A stretch of 32,131 nt of DNA from an uncultured Clostridia bacterium (GTDB lineage: Bacteria > Bacillota > Clostridia > Christensenellales > Aristaeellaceae), in assembly GCA_945948915.1 (NCBI GenBank), contig CAMFCQ010000025.1, positions 1-32,131 of the forward strand. The letters run 5' to 3'. Numbering within the stretch: position 1 is the first letter of the stretch; each line of letters begins with the position of its first letter. The notes under the pieces were generated by a model. That model did not search any database and was not told the origin of the DNA. It worked only from the letters and a program-made list of their open reading frames with translations. Position numbers and translations under genes: made by a program. Below, piece by piece: positions 16,252-23,873 of this stretch.

Positions 16252-17139
16252 ATGACAGGCGCCGTCAAAACCAAGAAAAAATCCCTGTCCTGGGAGCGCA
16301 GGAAGCGCATCGTCATGCGCGTCATCTATCATGCGCTGGTGATGGGCTTCGGCTTTGTGATGATCTATCCGCTGCTGTGGATGGTGCTCAGCTCCTTCAA
16401 GCCCACCAACACGATCTTCACGACCGCCGGGCAGATCATCCCGTCCGTATGGACGCTGGACAACTATGCCAACGGCCTGAAGGGCTTTGGCAAGATTCCC
16501 TTCATGCAGTTCTTTGCCAACTCGCTGTTCATCTCGGTCACGGCCACCATCGGCACGGTGATCTCCTCCGCCATCGTGGCGTACGGCTTCAGCCGCACGA
16601 GGTTCCGCGGGCGCGGCGTCCTGTTCGCCGCGATGCTCGTGACCATGATGCTGCCCGCGCAGGTGCTGATGGTGCCGCAATACCTGTGGTACCAGAAGCT
16701 GAACTGGGTGGGCACGTATCTGCCGCTGATCGTGCCGTACTTCTTTGCGGTTCAGGGCTTCTTCGTGTACCTGAATGTGAACTTCATCAACGGCATTCCC
16801 AGAGAGCTGGACGAGGCCGCGAAGATCGACGGCTGCTCGATCTACGGCATCTTCCTGCGGATCATCGTGCCGCTGCTGACGCCTGCGCTGATCACGTCGG
16901 GCATCTTCTCCTTCATCTGGCGGTGGGACGATTTCCTCTCGGCGCTGCTCTATGTCCGTTCCAGCGCCATGTACCCGGCGAGCCTGGCGCTCAAGCTCTT
17001 CTGCGACCCGAGCTCCTCCTCGGACTACGGCGCCATGTTTGCCATGAGCACGCTGTCCATTCTGCCGGTCGTGCTGATTTTCATCTTCCTGCAGAAGTAT
17101 CTGGTGGAGGGCATCGCCACCAGCGGCCTGAAGGGCTGA
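16252..17139 (+). CDS. Carbohydrate ABC importer permease, MalG type (module B)
   Basis: A 295-residue partner permease. A basic N-terminus (KTKKKSLSWERRKR) precedes the first transmembrane helix (about 25-45), and the EAA loop is ELDEAAKIDGCSIYGIF near residue 187. An in-frame stop just upstream fixes ATG 16252 as the earliest start; AAGGAG is 12 bases away, slightly long, so coupling to the previous gene may help. No ATPase gene follows; the operon goes straight on to the GH105 enzyme. Confidence 0.93.
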   Translation: MTGAVKTKKKSLSWERRKRIVMRVIYHALVMGFGFVMIYPLLWMVLSSFKPTNTIFTTAGQIIPSVWTLDNYANGLKGFGKIPFMQFFANSLFISVTATIGTVISSAIVAYGFSRTRFRGRGVLFAAMLVTMMLPAQVLMVPQYLWYQKLNWVGTYLPLIVPYFFAVQGFFVYLNVNFINGIPRELDEAAKIDGCSIYGIFLRIIVPLLTPALITSGIFSFIWRWDDFLSALLYVRSSAMYPASLALKLFCDPSSSSDYGAMFAMSTLSILPVVLIFIFLQKYLVEGIATSGLKG

Positions 17140-17158
17140 GGAGAGGGAGGATATACGC

Positions 17159-18262
17159 ATGTCAAACGCGAAGCTGATCGCGCTGGCCAGGGAGGGCTGC
17201 GATACCCTGATGCGGAAGTTTGCGCCGGAGGAGCTGCCGCCGGTGCACCACTTCCACTACCATCAGGGCGTGTTCCTCGCCGGCGTGATGGAAACCTGGA
17301 ATCTGACGGGAGAGGACCGGTATTTTGACTATGTGAAGGCGTGGGTGGATTCCCTCGTCGATCCCTTCGGCAACATCACCGCCTTCAACGCAGGCCAGCT
17401 GGACGATCTTCAGCCCGGCGTGCTGCTGTTCCCGCTGTATGAGCGCACCCGTGATGAACGCTACAGGATCGCCATGGATACCATTGCCTACGCGCTTGAG
17501 CATTTTCCGCGCACGCCGGAGGGCGGCTTCTGGCACAAGTACTGGTACCGCAACCAGATGTGGTTGGACGGTCTCTACATGGCCGGCCCCTTCCTGGCGA
17601 TGTACGCAAGACAGAACAACCGCCCCGAGCTTTGGGATGAGGATGTCTTCCAGGCGGAAATGATGCACGAGAAGACCGTTGATCCGGCCACCGGACTGTG
17701 GTATCATGCATGGGACGCGGATCATCAGCTGCCCTGGGCGGACAAGACCACGGGCCGCTCCACGGAGTTCTGGGGCCGCTCTATCGGCTGGGTGCCGGTC
17801 GCGCTGCTGCTGGAGGCGCAGGAAATGCCCGAGGGCGACCCGCGCAGGGCGCGCCTTCAGAAGCTGACAAGCGATCTGCTCCATGCGCTGCTGCCCTGGC
17901 AGGACGCGGACAGCGGCATGTGGTATCAGATCGTGAACCGGCCTGAGGATCCCATGAACTGGCCGGAGACCTCCTGCACCTGCCTGTACACGGCGGCGCT
18001 GGCCATGGCGGTGCGCCTTGGCTGGGTGGACAAGAGCCTGATGGCGCAGGTGCGCAAGGGCCTTGACGCTGTCATCGGGCCGATGAAGCGCGATGGAAAC
18101 GGCATTCTGCTGGACGGCGTGTGCATCGGCACCAGCGTGGGGGATCACGATTTCTACTGCGCAAGGCCGACGAGCGTTAACGATCTGCACGGCATGGGCG
18201 CCTATCTGCTCATGTGCACGGAGGCTGCGAAGACCTTTGAGCAGCTGGGTATGACCTACTGA
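17159..18262 (+). CDS. GH105 unsaturated rhamnogalacturonyl/galacturonyl hydrolase (YteR-like)
   Basis: Removes the 4,5-unsaturated galacturonyl residue that pectin lyases leave at the non-reducing end of oligosaccharides, by hydrating the double bond. The 367-residue protein is an alpha/alpha-barrel type sequence with no signal peptide. Key motifs: QLDDLQPG (80-87), NQMWLDGLYMAGPF with Asp137 matching the YteR catalytic Asp, FWGRSIGWVPVALL, and NDLHGMGAYLLM near the C-terminus. ATG 17159 follows GAGGGAGG. It lies in the operon between an importer and a GH4 galacturonidase-type gene. Family is secure; homogalacturonan versus rhamnogalacturonan preference cannot be told. Confidence 0.93.
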   Translation: MSNAKLIALAREGCDTLMRKFAPEELPPVHHFHYHQGVFLAGVMETWNLTGEDRYFDYVKAWVDSLVDPFGNITAFNAGQLDDLQPGVLLFPLYERTRDERYRIAMDTIAYALEHFPRTPEGGFWHKYWYRNQMWLDGLYMAGPFLAMYARQNNRPELWDEDVFQAEMMHEKTVDPATGLWYHAWDADHQLPWADKTTGRSTEFWGRSIGWVPVALLLEAQEMPEGDPRRARLQKLTSDLLHALLPWQDADSGMWYQIVNRPEDPMNWPETSCTCLYTAALAMAVRLGWVDKSLMAQVRKGLDAVIGPMKRDGNGILLDGVCIGTSVGDHDFYCARPTSVNDLHGMGAYLLMCTEAAKTFEQLGMTY

Positions 18263-18286
18263 GACGAATTGAGGGAGGAAGCAAGC

Positions 18287-19681
18287 ATGAATACGCTTTC
18301 TGCGAAGGACAATCAGAACCTGACCGTGGCCTATATCGGCGGCGGCTCCCGCGGCTGGGCGTGGGGATTCATGATGGACATCGCCATGGATCCCGACATG
18401 TGCGGCACGGTGCGCCTGTATGACATCGACAAGCCGGCGGCCATGAACAACAAGATCATCGGCGACAAGATCTCCGCGCATCCGGACGCGAAGTCCTGCT
18501 GGAAATACGAGGTCAGCGATTCGCTGAAGGAGGCGCTCACCGGCGCGGACTTCATCATCATTTCCATTCTGCCGGGCACCTTTGAGGAGATGCGCAGCGA
18601 CGTTCACGCCCCCGAAAAGTATGGCATCTATCAGTCTGTGGGCGATTCCATCGGCTTGGGCGGCTTCATGCGCGCCATGCGCACCATCCCGATGTATGTG
18701 GAGATCGCCGAGGCCATCCGCGATTACGCGCCCGACGCCTGGGTGGTGAACTACACCAACCCCATGAGCCTGTGCGTCCGCACCCTGTACGAGGTGTTCC
18801 CGCAGGTGAAGGCTTTCGGCTGCTGCCATGAGGTCTTCGGCACGCAGAAGCTGCTGTGCGCCATGCTGGACAAGGAATACGGGATCACGGGCGTGGAGCG
18901 CCACGATCTGTACACCACTGTGACGGGCATCAACCACTTTACCTGGCTGTCCTCCGCCTCCTATAACGGCGTGGACCTGATGCCGCTGTACGCAAAATTC
19001 GTGGACAAATACGCCGAGACCGGCTTTGACGAGGGCAAGGACACCAACTGGATGAACTCCTCCTTTGCCTGCGCACACCGCGTGAAATTCGATCTGTTCC
19101 GCAAGTTCGGCCTGATTGCCGCGGCGGGCGACCGCCATCTGGCGGAGTTTGTGCCCTCCTGGTATCTGACCGACCCGGAGACGGTGAAGAAGTGGATGTT
19201 TGGCCTGACCACCGTCGATTGGCGCGTGGACGACCTGCACAAGCGGCTTGAGCGCTCCGCCAGGCTGGTTTCCGGCGAGGAGCCGCTGGTCATGAAGCCC
19301 TCCGGCGAGGAAGGTCATCTGCTCATCAAGGCGCTGCTGGGCATCAAGCCCATCGTGTCCAATGTGAATGTACCCAACCGCGGCCAGATCCCGAACCTGC
19401 CGTTGGGCGCGGTGGTGGAGACCAACGCCTACTTCACCCGCGATAAGATCGAGCCGCTGTTCGCAGGCGAAATGCCGCACAACATCGAGGCCATCATCGG
19501 CCGCCATGTGGCCAATCAGGAGAATACCCTCAGGGCGGCGCTGACCTGCGACCGTGAGCTGGGCTACACCACCTTCATGAACGACGCACAGATGACGCTC
19601 ACGCCCGAGGAGGGCCGAAAGCTCTTTGACGAGATGCTGGAGAATCAGCGGGCCTATCTGCCGAAGAAGTGGTTTGAGTAA
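18287..19681 (+). CDS. GH4 glycosidase with CHEV motif, probable alpha-galacturonidase (LplD-like)
   Basis: NAD- and Mn-dependent GH4 enzymes act by oxidising the sugar at C3 followed by elimination. The 464-residue product has the Rossmann loop YIGGGSRGW (16-24), NYTNP (155-159), GCCHEVFGT with CHEV at 180-183, and GINHF (214-218). The CHEV active-site motif has been described as characteristic of GH4 alpha-galacturonidases such as Bacillus LplD, as opposed to other GH4 motifs. The neighbouring GH105 gene fits a galacturonate substrate. The start is ATG 18287, 8 bases after GGGAGG; an in-frame TTG at 18269 has no ribosome site. An alpha-galactosidase or alpha-glucuronidase role is the main alternative. 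Confidence 0.9.
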   Translation: MNTLSAKDNQNLTVAYIGGGSRGWAWGFMMDIAMDPDMCGTVRLYDIDKPAAMNNKIIGDKISAHPDAKSCWKYEVSDSLKEALTGADFIIISILPGTFEEMRSDVHAPEKYGIYQSVGDSIGLGGFMRAMRTIPMYVEIAEAIRDYAPDAWVVNYTNPMSLCVRTLYEVFPQVKAFGCCHEVFGTQKLLCAMLDKEYGITGVERHDLYTTVTGINHFTWLSSASYNGVDLMPLYAKFVDKYAETGFDEGKDTNWMNSSFACAHRVKFDLFRKFGLIAAAGDRHLAEFVPSWYLTDPETVKKWMFGLTTVDWRVDDLHKRLERSARLVSGEEPLVMKPSGEEGHLLIKALLGIKPIVSNVNVPNRGQIPNLPLGAVVETNAYFTRDKIEPLFAGEMPHNIEAIIGRHVANQENTLRAALTCDRELGYTTFMNDAQMTLTPEEGRKLFDEMLENQRAYLPKKWFE

Positions 19682-19782
19682 AGAGACCCCGGGAGGAGCT
19701 TCGGCAGCGAGGCTCCTCTCTCTCGTGGAGAACTGCGCAAGGAAGCATGCAGCGGGCACAGCTCGCAGAAAGGGAGAAGCAT

Positions 19783-21501
19783 ATGGAGCAGAAGAGCAAG
19801 CGGGAGCGCCTGTGGTGGGTACAGTTCGACGCGCTGGAAATGGGCAGCGGCTGGTCTGAAGAGGATGTGACGCTGCCGCAGATTCTGATTGAGGATGTGT
19901 ACGGCGATTCCCATCCCGGCAGCGTGCATCTCAATCAGCTCAGCGAGCAGGCGAGGATGGGCGTTCTGCAGCGCGGGGGCTATCCCGCGATGTACCACGC
20001 CACGGACATCTGCGACGGCTGTGCACAGGGGCACGACGGCATGAACGTCATCCTTGCCTCCCGCGAGGCCATCGCGGACATGGTGGAAATGCACGCCTCC
20101 GCCGTGCCGTGGGACGGCATGATCCTTTCGTCCAGCTGTGACAAGTCCGTTCCGGCGCACCTGAAGGCGGCGGCGCGGATGGACATTCCGACGATCTTCC
20201 TGCCCGGCGGCAGCATGCGTCCGGGCCCGAACATGACCACCGCGCTGGTCGCGGGCGATATCTCCCTGCGCCAGAAGCGCAAGGACGCCGTGACCGAGCG
20301 CGAGGTGCGCGACTATCGCCTGACGGGCTGCCCCTCCGTGGGCGCGTGCACCTTCCTGGGCACCGCCAGCACCATGCAGTGCATGGCGGAGGCGCTGGGC
20401 ATGACCCTGCCCGGCGCGGCGCTGACGCCGGCCACCATGCGGGATATCCTTGAGGGGGCGCGCAACGCCGGCAGACAGATCATGCGCCTTGCGGAGGCGA
20501 ACATCACGCCCTCGAAGATCATGACGCTGTCCGCGTTCAGAAATGCCATCATCGTGCACAGTGCCATCGGCGGATCGACGAATGCGATGCTGCATCTGCC
20601 CAGCATTGCGCGTGAGCTGGGCATCGAGCTGCCTATGGAGATGTTTGACGAGCTGAATCATCAGGTGCCGCACCTGGCCAACGTGTTCCCCAGCGGCAAG
20701 CAGCTCACGGAGGCCTTCTGGTTCGCCGGCGGCATCCCGATGATCCAGTGGATGCTTCGGGATATGCTCGACCTGAATGTGATGACCGTGACCGGCAGAA
20801 CGCTGGGCGAGAACCTCGAGGCGCTGAACGCTGACGGTTGGTTTGACCGGAATCTGGGCTATCTGGCGAACTACGGGCTGAAGCGGGAGGACGTGATTTT
20901 CCCGCGCGACCAGGTGAAGGAAATCGGCAGCGTGGCGATTCTCAAGGGCAATCTGGCGCCCGAGGGCGCTGTGGTGAAGTACTCCGCCTGTGCGCAGGAG
21001 CAGCGGGACTGCACCGGCCCTGCGCGCGTGTTTGACCACGAGGAGGACGCGTATCAGGCGGTGGTGGATCACAAGATTCGCCCGGGCGACATCATGGTCA
21101 TCCGCTACGAGGGGCCGCGGGGATGCGGCATGCCGGAGATGCTCATGACCACCGAGGCGATTGTGTGCGACGAGGAGATCAACGGCAAGGTTGCGCTGGT
21201 GACGGACGGCCGCTTCTCGGGCGCAACGCGCGGCGCGGCCATCGGCCATGTCAGCCCGGAGGCTGCCTGCGGCGGCCCCATCGCCTTTGTGGAGGACGGC
21301 GACCTGATTCACTTTGACATTGCCAACCGCAGCATCGACGTGGTCGGCATTGCCGGAACGCCCTGCCCGAAGGAGGAGGTTGAGCGCGTCTTTGCCATCC
21401 GTGCGCAGAAGGGCATCAAGCAGCCTGAGGAGCGCAAGGGCTTCTATAAGCGCTATACCACCCACGCGCTTTCGGCTATGAAGGGCGCGGGACTTGAGTG
21501 A
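19783..21501 (+). CDS. IlvD/Edd-family dehydratase, probable sugar-acid dehydratase
   Basis: Iron-sulfur dehydratase that would convert an aldonic acid to its 2-keto-3-deoxy form. The 572-residue protein carries the family cysteines in ICDGCAQGHDGM, SSSCDKSVPA and GACTFLGTASTM, and the conserved DGRFSGATRGAAIGHVSPEA near the C-terminus. GTASTM resembles sugar-acid dehydratases more than the TANTM/TANSM of branched-chain dihydroxy-acid dehydratase. The upstream PCN-type cysteine of [2Fe-2S] members is replaced by HPG, so a [4Fe-4S]-type cluster is likelier. ATG 19783 follows AAAGGGAGAAGC; a further ATG at 19747 lacks a site. Paired with a DapA-family aldolase and separated by only 14 bases, it is probably catabolic rather than a valine/isoleucine enzyme. 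Confidence 0.85.
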   Translation: MEQKSKRERLWWVQFDALEMGSGWSEEDVTLPQILIEDVYGDSHPGSVHLNQLSEQARMGVLQRGGYPAMYHATDICDGCAQGHDGMNVILASREAIADMVEMHASAVPWDGMILSSSCDKSVPAHLKAAARMDIPTIFLPGGSMRPGPNMTTALVAGDISLRQKRKDAVTEREVRDYRLTGCPSVGACTFLGTASTMQCMAEALGMTLPGAALTPATMRDILEGARNAGRQIMRLAEANITPSKIMTLSAFRNAIIVHSAIGGSTNAMLHLPSIARELGIELPMEMFDELNHQVPHLANVFPSGKQLTEAFWFAGGIPMIQWMLRDMLDLNVMTVTGRTLGENLEALNADGWFDRNLGYLANYGLKREDVIFPRDQVKEIGSVAILKGNLAPEGAVVKYSACAQEQRDCTGPARVFDHEEDAYQAVVDHKIRPGDIMVIRYEGPRGCGMPEMLMTTEAIVCDEEINGKVALVTDGRFSGATRGAAIGHVSPEAACGGPIAFVEDGDLIHFDIANRSIDVVGIAGTPCPKEEVERVFAIRAQKGIKQPEERKGFYKRYTTHALSAMKGAGLE

Positions 21502-21515
21502 AGGAGGAACGCAGC

Positions 21516-22430
21516 ATGAGCGCATCCTACATTACCCCTGCGGTGACGCTGCTGGATGCACAGAGACAGCCTGATCTTGAGGGCAACTGCGCCCTGTACG
21601 AGCATCTGATCCGCGGCGGTGTGGACGGCATTCTGGTGCTGGGCAGCATCGGCGAATTCTTTGCCGTGCCTCTGGCGCAGCGCCGCCGATTGGCCTTCCG
21701 CGCCATCGAGGCCGTTGCCCGCCGCACCAAGCTGATCATCGGCACCGCGAGCATGGTCTTTGAGGAGGTGGCGTCCTTCTCCAACGAATGCATCGACCGC
21801 GGCGCGGACGCGGTGATCATCATTTCGCCCTACTATTTCCCGCTTGATGACGACAGCGTGTATGCGTATTACAGCGCGCTGGCGCAGGCCATTCACGGGC
21901 GCATCTATCTGTACAATTTCCCGAACAGGACGGGTTATTCTCTCTCCGCGCAGGTGGTGAAGCGGCTGGCCCTGACGTATCCGAACATCGTGGGCATCAA
22001 GGACACGATTCCCGGCATGGATCACACGCGTGAGCTGATTGAAGCCATCAAGCCCGTGCGCCCGGATTTTGAAATCTACTCCGGCTTTGACGAGAATCTG
22101 ACCGCCAACGTGGTGGCGGGCGGAGACGGATGCATCGCGGGGCTGTCCAACCTGTATCCCGAAATCTGCGCCAAGGCGGCAAGGATGCTTCGCGAGAAGA
22201 ACGTGGACGGCAGCGTGGCCGGACAGCGGCTGATCCAGCAGCTCTTCGCGCTGTACGCGATCGGCAGCAATTTCATCCCGGTCATCAAGGAGGGCGTGTG
22301 CATGCGCGGTGTGGCCGGATCGAGCCGCTGCTCCTTCCCGCTGCCCGAGGTAACGCCGGAGCAGAGGCAGACCCTGCGCGAGCTGATGCAGCGCGTTGAG
22401 CAGTCTGCGAAGGCGGCATCGTTCCTGTAA
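21516..22430 (+). CDS. DapA/NAL-family class I aldolase, probable 2-keto-3-deoxy sugar acid aldolase
   Basis: A 304-residue (beta/alpha)8 lyase of the dihydrodipicolinate synthase/N-acetylneuraminate lyase superfamily. It shows LGSIGEF (42-48; DapA itself usually has GTTGES), YLYNFP with Tyr133, and VGIKDT with the Schiff-base Lys162. The partner dehydratase immediately upstream suggests the reaction: cleavage of a 2-keto-3-deoxy acid to pyruvate plus an aldehyde. ATG 21516 is 8 bases after AGGAGG; the GTG at 21498 precedes the ribosome site and is not used. It is the last gene of the module B operon, followed by a strong terminator. Superfamily is certain; substrate is inferred from context. 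Confidence 0.9.
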   Translation: MSASYITPAVTLLDAQRQPDLEGNCALYEHLIRGGVDGILVLGSIGEFFAVPLAQRRRLAFRAIEAVARRTKLIIGTASMVFEEVASFSNECIDRGADAVIIISPYYFPLDDDSVYAYYSALAQAIHGRIYLYNFPNRTGYSLSAQVVKRLALTYPNIVGIKDTIPGMDHTRELIEAIKPVRPDFEIYSGFDENLTANVVAGGDGCIAGLSNLYPEICAKAARMLREKNVDGSVAGQRLIQQLFALYAIGSNFIPVIKEGVCMRGVAGSSRCSFPLPEVTPEQRQTLRELMQRVEQSAKAASFL

Positions 22431-22439
22431 GGCCATCAA

Positions 22440-22485
22440 AAAAGAGTGAATCGGAGACGCGACGTGGTCACCGGTTCACTCTTTT
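22440..22485 (+). terminator. Terminator of the module B pectin operon
   Basis: Arms AAAAGAGTGAA (22440-22450) and TTCACTCTTTT (22475-22485) form an 11-bp perfect stem about 10 bases after the aldolase stop. A-rich and T-rich ends make it usable in both directions. Nothing recognisable follows between 22486 and 22600. Confidence 0.85.
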
Positions 22486-22601
22486 GACGTATAGGAATTG
22501 GGCAAGCATCCTGCCGCAGGCGCGGAGCACCCTATTCTTGGCGGTTTGCCTGCGGGCGGCACTGACAGCTTCATTCCCGCCTGATTTCCCCAAACGGGCA
22601 T

Positions 22602-22628
22602 AAAAAAAGATCGGAACGTTCCGATCTT
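22602..22628 (-). terminator. Terminator of tRNA-Val
   Basis: Palindromic stem AAGATCGGAA / TTCCGATCTT (22607-22628) followed on the minus strand by seven T residues (complement of 22602-22608), about 30 bases past the tRNA 3' end. Confidence 0.85.
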
Positions 22629-22657
22629 CCTTTGCCGGGTGACAAGTCCGGCTGGCT

Positions 22658-22734
22658 TGGTGGGGTCGATAGGGCTCGAACCTACGACCTCCACGATGTC
22701 AACGTGGCGCTCTGACCAGCTGAGCTACGACCCC
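22658..22734 (-). tRNA. tRNA-Val, anticodon GAC
   Basis: On the minus strand the acceptor arms GGGGTCG and CGACCCC pair perfectly. The D-arm reads AGCTCAGCTGGTCAGAGC, the anticodon stem CCACG/CGTGG encloses TTGACAT (anticodon GAC, valine), and the T-arm has GTAGG-TTCGAGC-CCTAT (TTCGA loop core). The CCA end is encoded (22658-22660). Total 77 bases including CCA. Confidence 0.95.
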
Positions 22735-22747
22735 AAGCACGAAACAT

Positions 22748-22776
22748 AGTATACCGCAGGATGCGGAGAATGTCAA
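22748..22776 (-). promoter_or_regulatory. Promoter of tRNA-Val
   Basis: On the minus strand: perfect TTGACA (complement of 22771-22776), 17-bp spacer, TATACT (complement of 22748-22753), ending 13 bases before the mature tRNA. Confidence 0.85.
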
Positions 22777-22834
22777 CCCTTTTCGGCACTTTTTTTCAAA
22801 AAGATGACAAGAGGATGAACCCACACGCCAGCGC

Positions 22835-22863
22835 TTGCATTCCACACATGTTTCGGGTATAAT
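22835..22863 (+). promoter_or_regulatory. Promoter of the HPr-like gene
   Basis: TTGCAT (22835-22840), 17-bp spacer, TATAAT (22858-22863), about 35 bases before the ATG at 22898. Confidence 0.8.
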
Positions 22864-22897
22864 ACGCATATGCATGATAAAGGAAGGGATTTTCAAG

Positions 22898-23149
22898 ATG
22901 AAATCTGTCAATATCCGCCTGACGACGATGACCGATCACGTGAAGAACTTCGTGAGCCTGGTCAACCGTTATCCCTATGACATGGATCTGCGCTCCGGCC
23001 GCTATGTGGTGGACGCCAAGTCCATTCTGGGCATTTTCTCGATTGACCTGTCCCACCCGATTCGCATGGACATCTACAGCGATGACTGTGATGATCTGCT
23101 CAAGGCGCTGGAGGGCTATCTGGTCCAGGACGAGGAAACGAAGGCCTGA
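22898..23149 (+). CDS. HPr-like protein lacking the canonical GLHARPA site
   Basis: A small protein of 83 residues, the size of HPr, the phosphocarrier of the sugar phosphotransferase system. The region VVDAKSILGIFSIDLS (37-52) matches the HPr Ser46 segment (normally KSIMG), with Ser42 as counterpart. The N-terminal catalytic motif is degraded: a His is present at residue 14 (TDHVKNFV), but the Arg and Pro of HARPA are missing. It may be a regulatory HPr paralogue (as Crh is in Bacillus) rather than a sugar-phosphorylating HPr. AAAGGAAGGG precedes ATG 22898; earlier in-frame starts overlap the promoter. The DUF4364 gene follows after 27 bases, probably in one transcript. Confidence 0.8.
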   Translation: MKSVNIRLTTMTDHVKNFVSLVNRYPYDMDLRSGRYVVDAKSILGIFSIDLSHPIRMDIYSDDCDDLLKALEGYLVQDEETKA

Positions 23150-23176
23150 GAACGGGCTTTTTTGGGAGGTGCGCCT

Positions 23177-23737
23177 GTGTTTGATGTGCATGCCACAGAA
23201 GAGGAAGACAAGCTCGTGCTCCTGTGCGCGCTTGACCGGCTGGGCGGATGCACGGAGGAACAGCTGCTCCGCTTCGTGGTGGAAACCGGGCTGCAGAGCC
23301 AGTTCCAGTTCTTTCTGGCGCTGGCCGGCCTGAAGGAAGCGGGCCTTGTGCGCCAGTCCCGCCATCTGGAGGGCATGCTGCTGTACCTGACGCCGGAAGG
23401 ACGGCAGAGCATGGAGATGTTCGCCTCGCGCATCCGCGCCTCGCAGCAGGAGAAGCTAGAGGAGAACGGACCGGCATGGCGTCAGCGCGTGCGCGACGAG
23501 CTGTCCACCCCGGCGCAGTACGCGCCCTCGGGCAGCGGCTATGCCGTGACGCTGCGCGCGCTGGAATCCGGCGAGGAGATCTTCTCCATGACGCTGACCG
23601 CGGCGACCAAAGCGCAGGCCAAGCGCTTTTGCGAGCGATGGCCGAAGCTGGCCCCGAAGCTGTATCAGCAGATCATGGGCGAGCTGGGCGAGCTGCCCGC
23701 GCAGGACGCGCCGCGTGACGAAAACGCATCGATTTGA
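23177..23737 (+). CDS. DUF4364-family protein (winged-helix-like)
   Basis: A 186-residue soluble protein resembling the DUF4364 family of Firmicutes. The first 85 residues look like a winged-helix unit (CALDRLGGCTEEQLLRF, then LAGLKEAGLV and a MLLYLTPEG wing), followed by a mostly alpha/beta C-terminal part with no known motif. The likely start is GTG 23177, 7 bases after GGGAGG; the TTG at 23162 overlaps that site. Molecular role is unknown; a DNA-binding or regulatory role is suggested only by the winged-helix appearance. It follows the HPr-like gene and is closed by two terminator hairpins. Confidence 0.75.
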   Translation: MFDVHATEEEDKLVLLCALDRLGGCTEEQLLRFVVETGLQSQFQFFLALAGLKEAGLVRQSRHLEGMLLYLTPEGRQSMEMFASRIRASQQEKLEENGPAWRQRVRDELSTPAQYAPSGSGYAVTLRALESGEEIFSMTLTAATKAQAKRFCERWPKLAPKLYQQIMGELGELPAQDAPRDENASI

Positions 23738-23740
23738 AGG

Positions 23741-23766
23741 GAAGCGGACGAGCGCCGCTTCTTTTT
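23741..23766 (+). terminator. Terminator of the HPr-like/DUF4364 operon
   Basis: GAAGCGG (23741-23747) pairs with CCGCTTC (23755-23761), followed by TTTTT, right after the DUF4364 stop. Confidence 0.8.
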
Positions 23767-23789
23767 ATTTGCCTTTGACATCGTACGAG

Positions 23790-23824
23790 AAAAGAGCCGC
23801 TCCGGGGAAGGAAGCGGCTCTTTT
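23790..23824. terminator. Second, bidirectional terminator hairpin
   Basis: A 12-bp perfect stem AAAAGAGCCGCT (23790-23801) with AGCGGCTCTTTT (23813-23824). The AAAA and TTTT ends make it work on both strands; it could also end a minus-strand transcript coming from 23940. The rest of 23825-24042 contains two further inverted repeats but no gene I can support. Confidence 0.75.
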
Positions 23825-23873
23825 CATGTGGAAGGGAAAATAATGAGGAAGGGGAAGAAAAAGGAAGAACTCT

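Noticed and set aside
17162-19759. 865-codon open frame on the minus strand
   Set aside because: It is antisense to the GH105 and GH4 genes, has shadow-like His/Val/Gln-rich composition, and no domain or ribosome site.
19654-21525. Long minus-strand open frame opposite the dehydratase
   Set aside because: Antisense shadow; the plus-strand dehydratase carries conserved cluster and active-site motifs.
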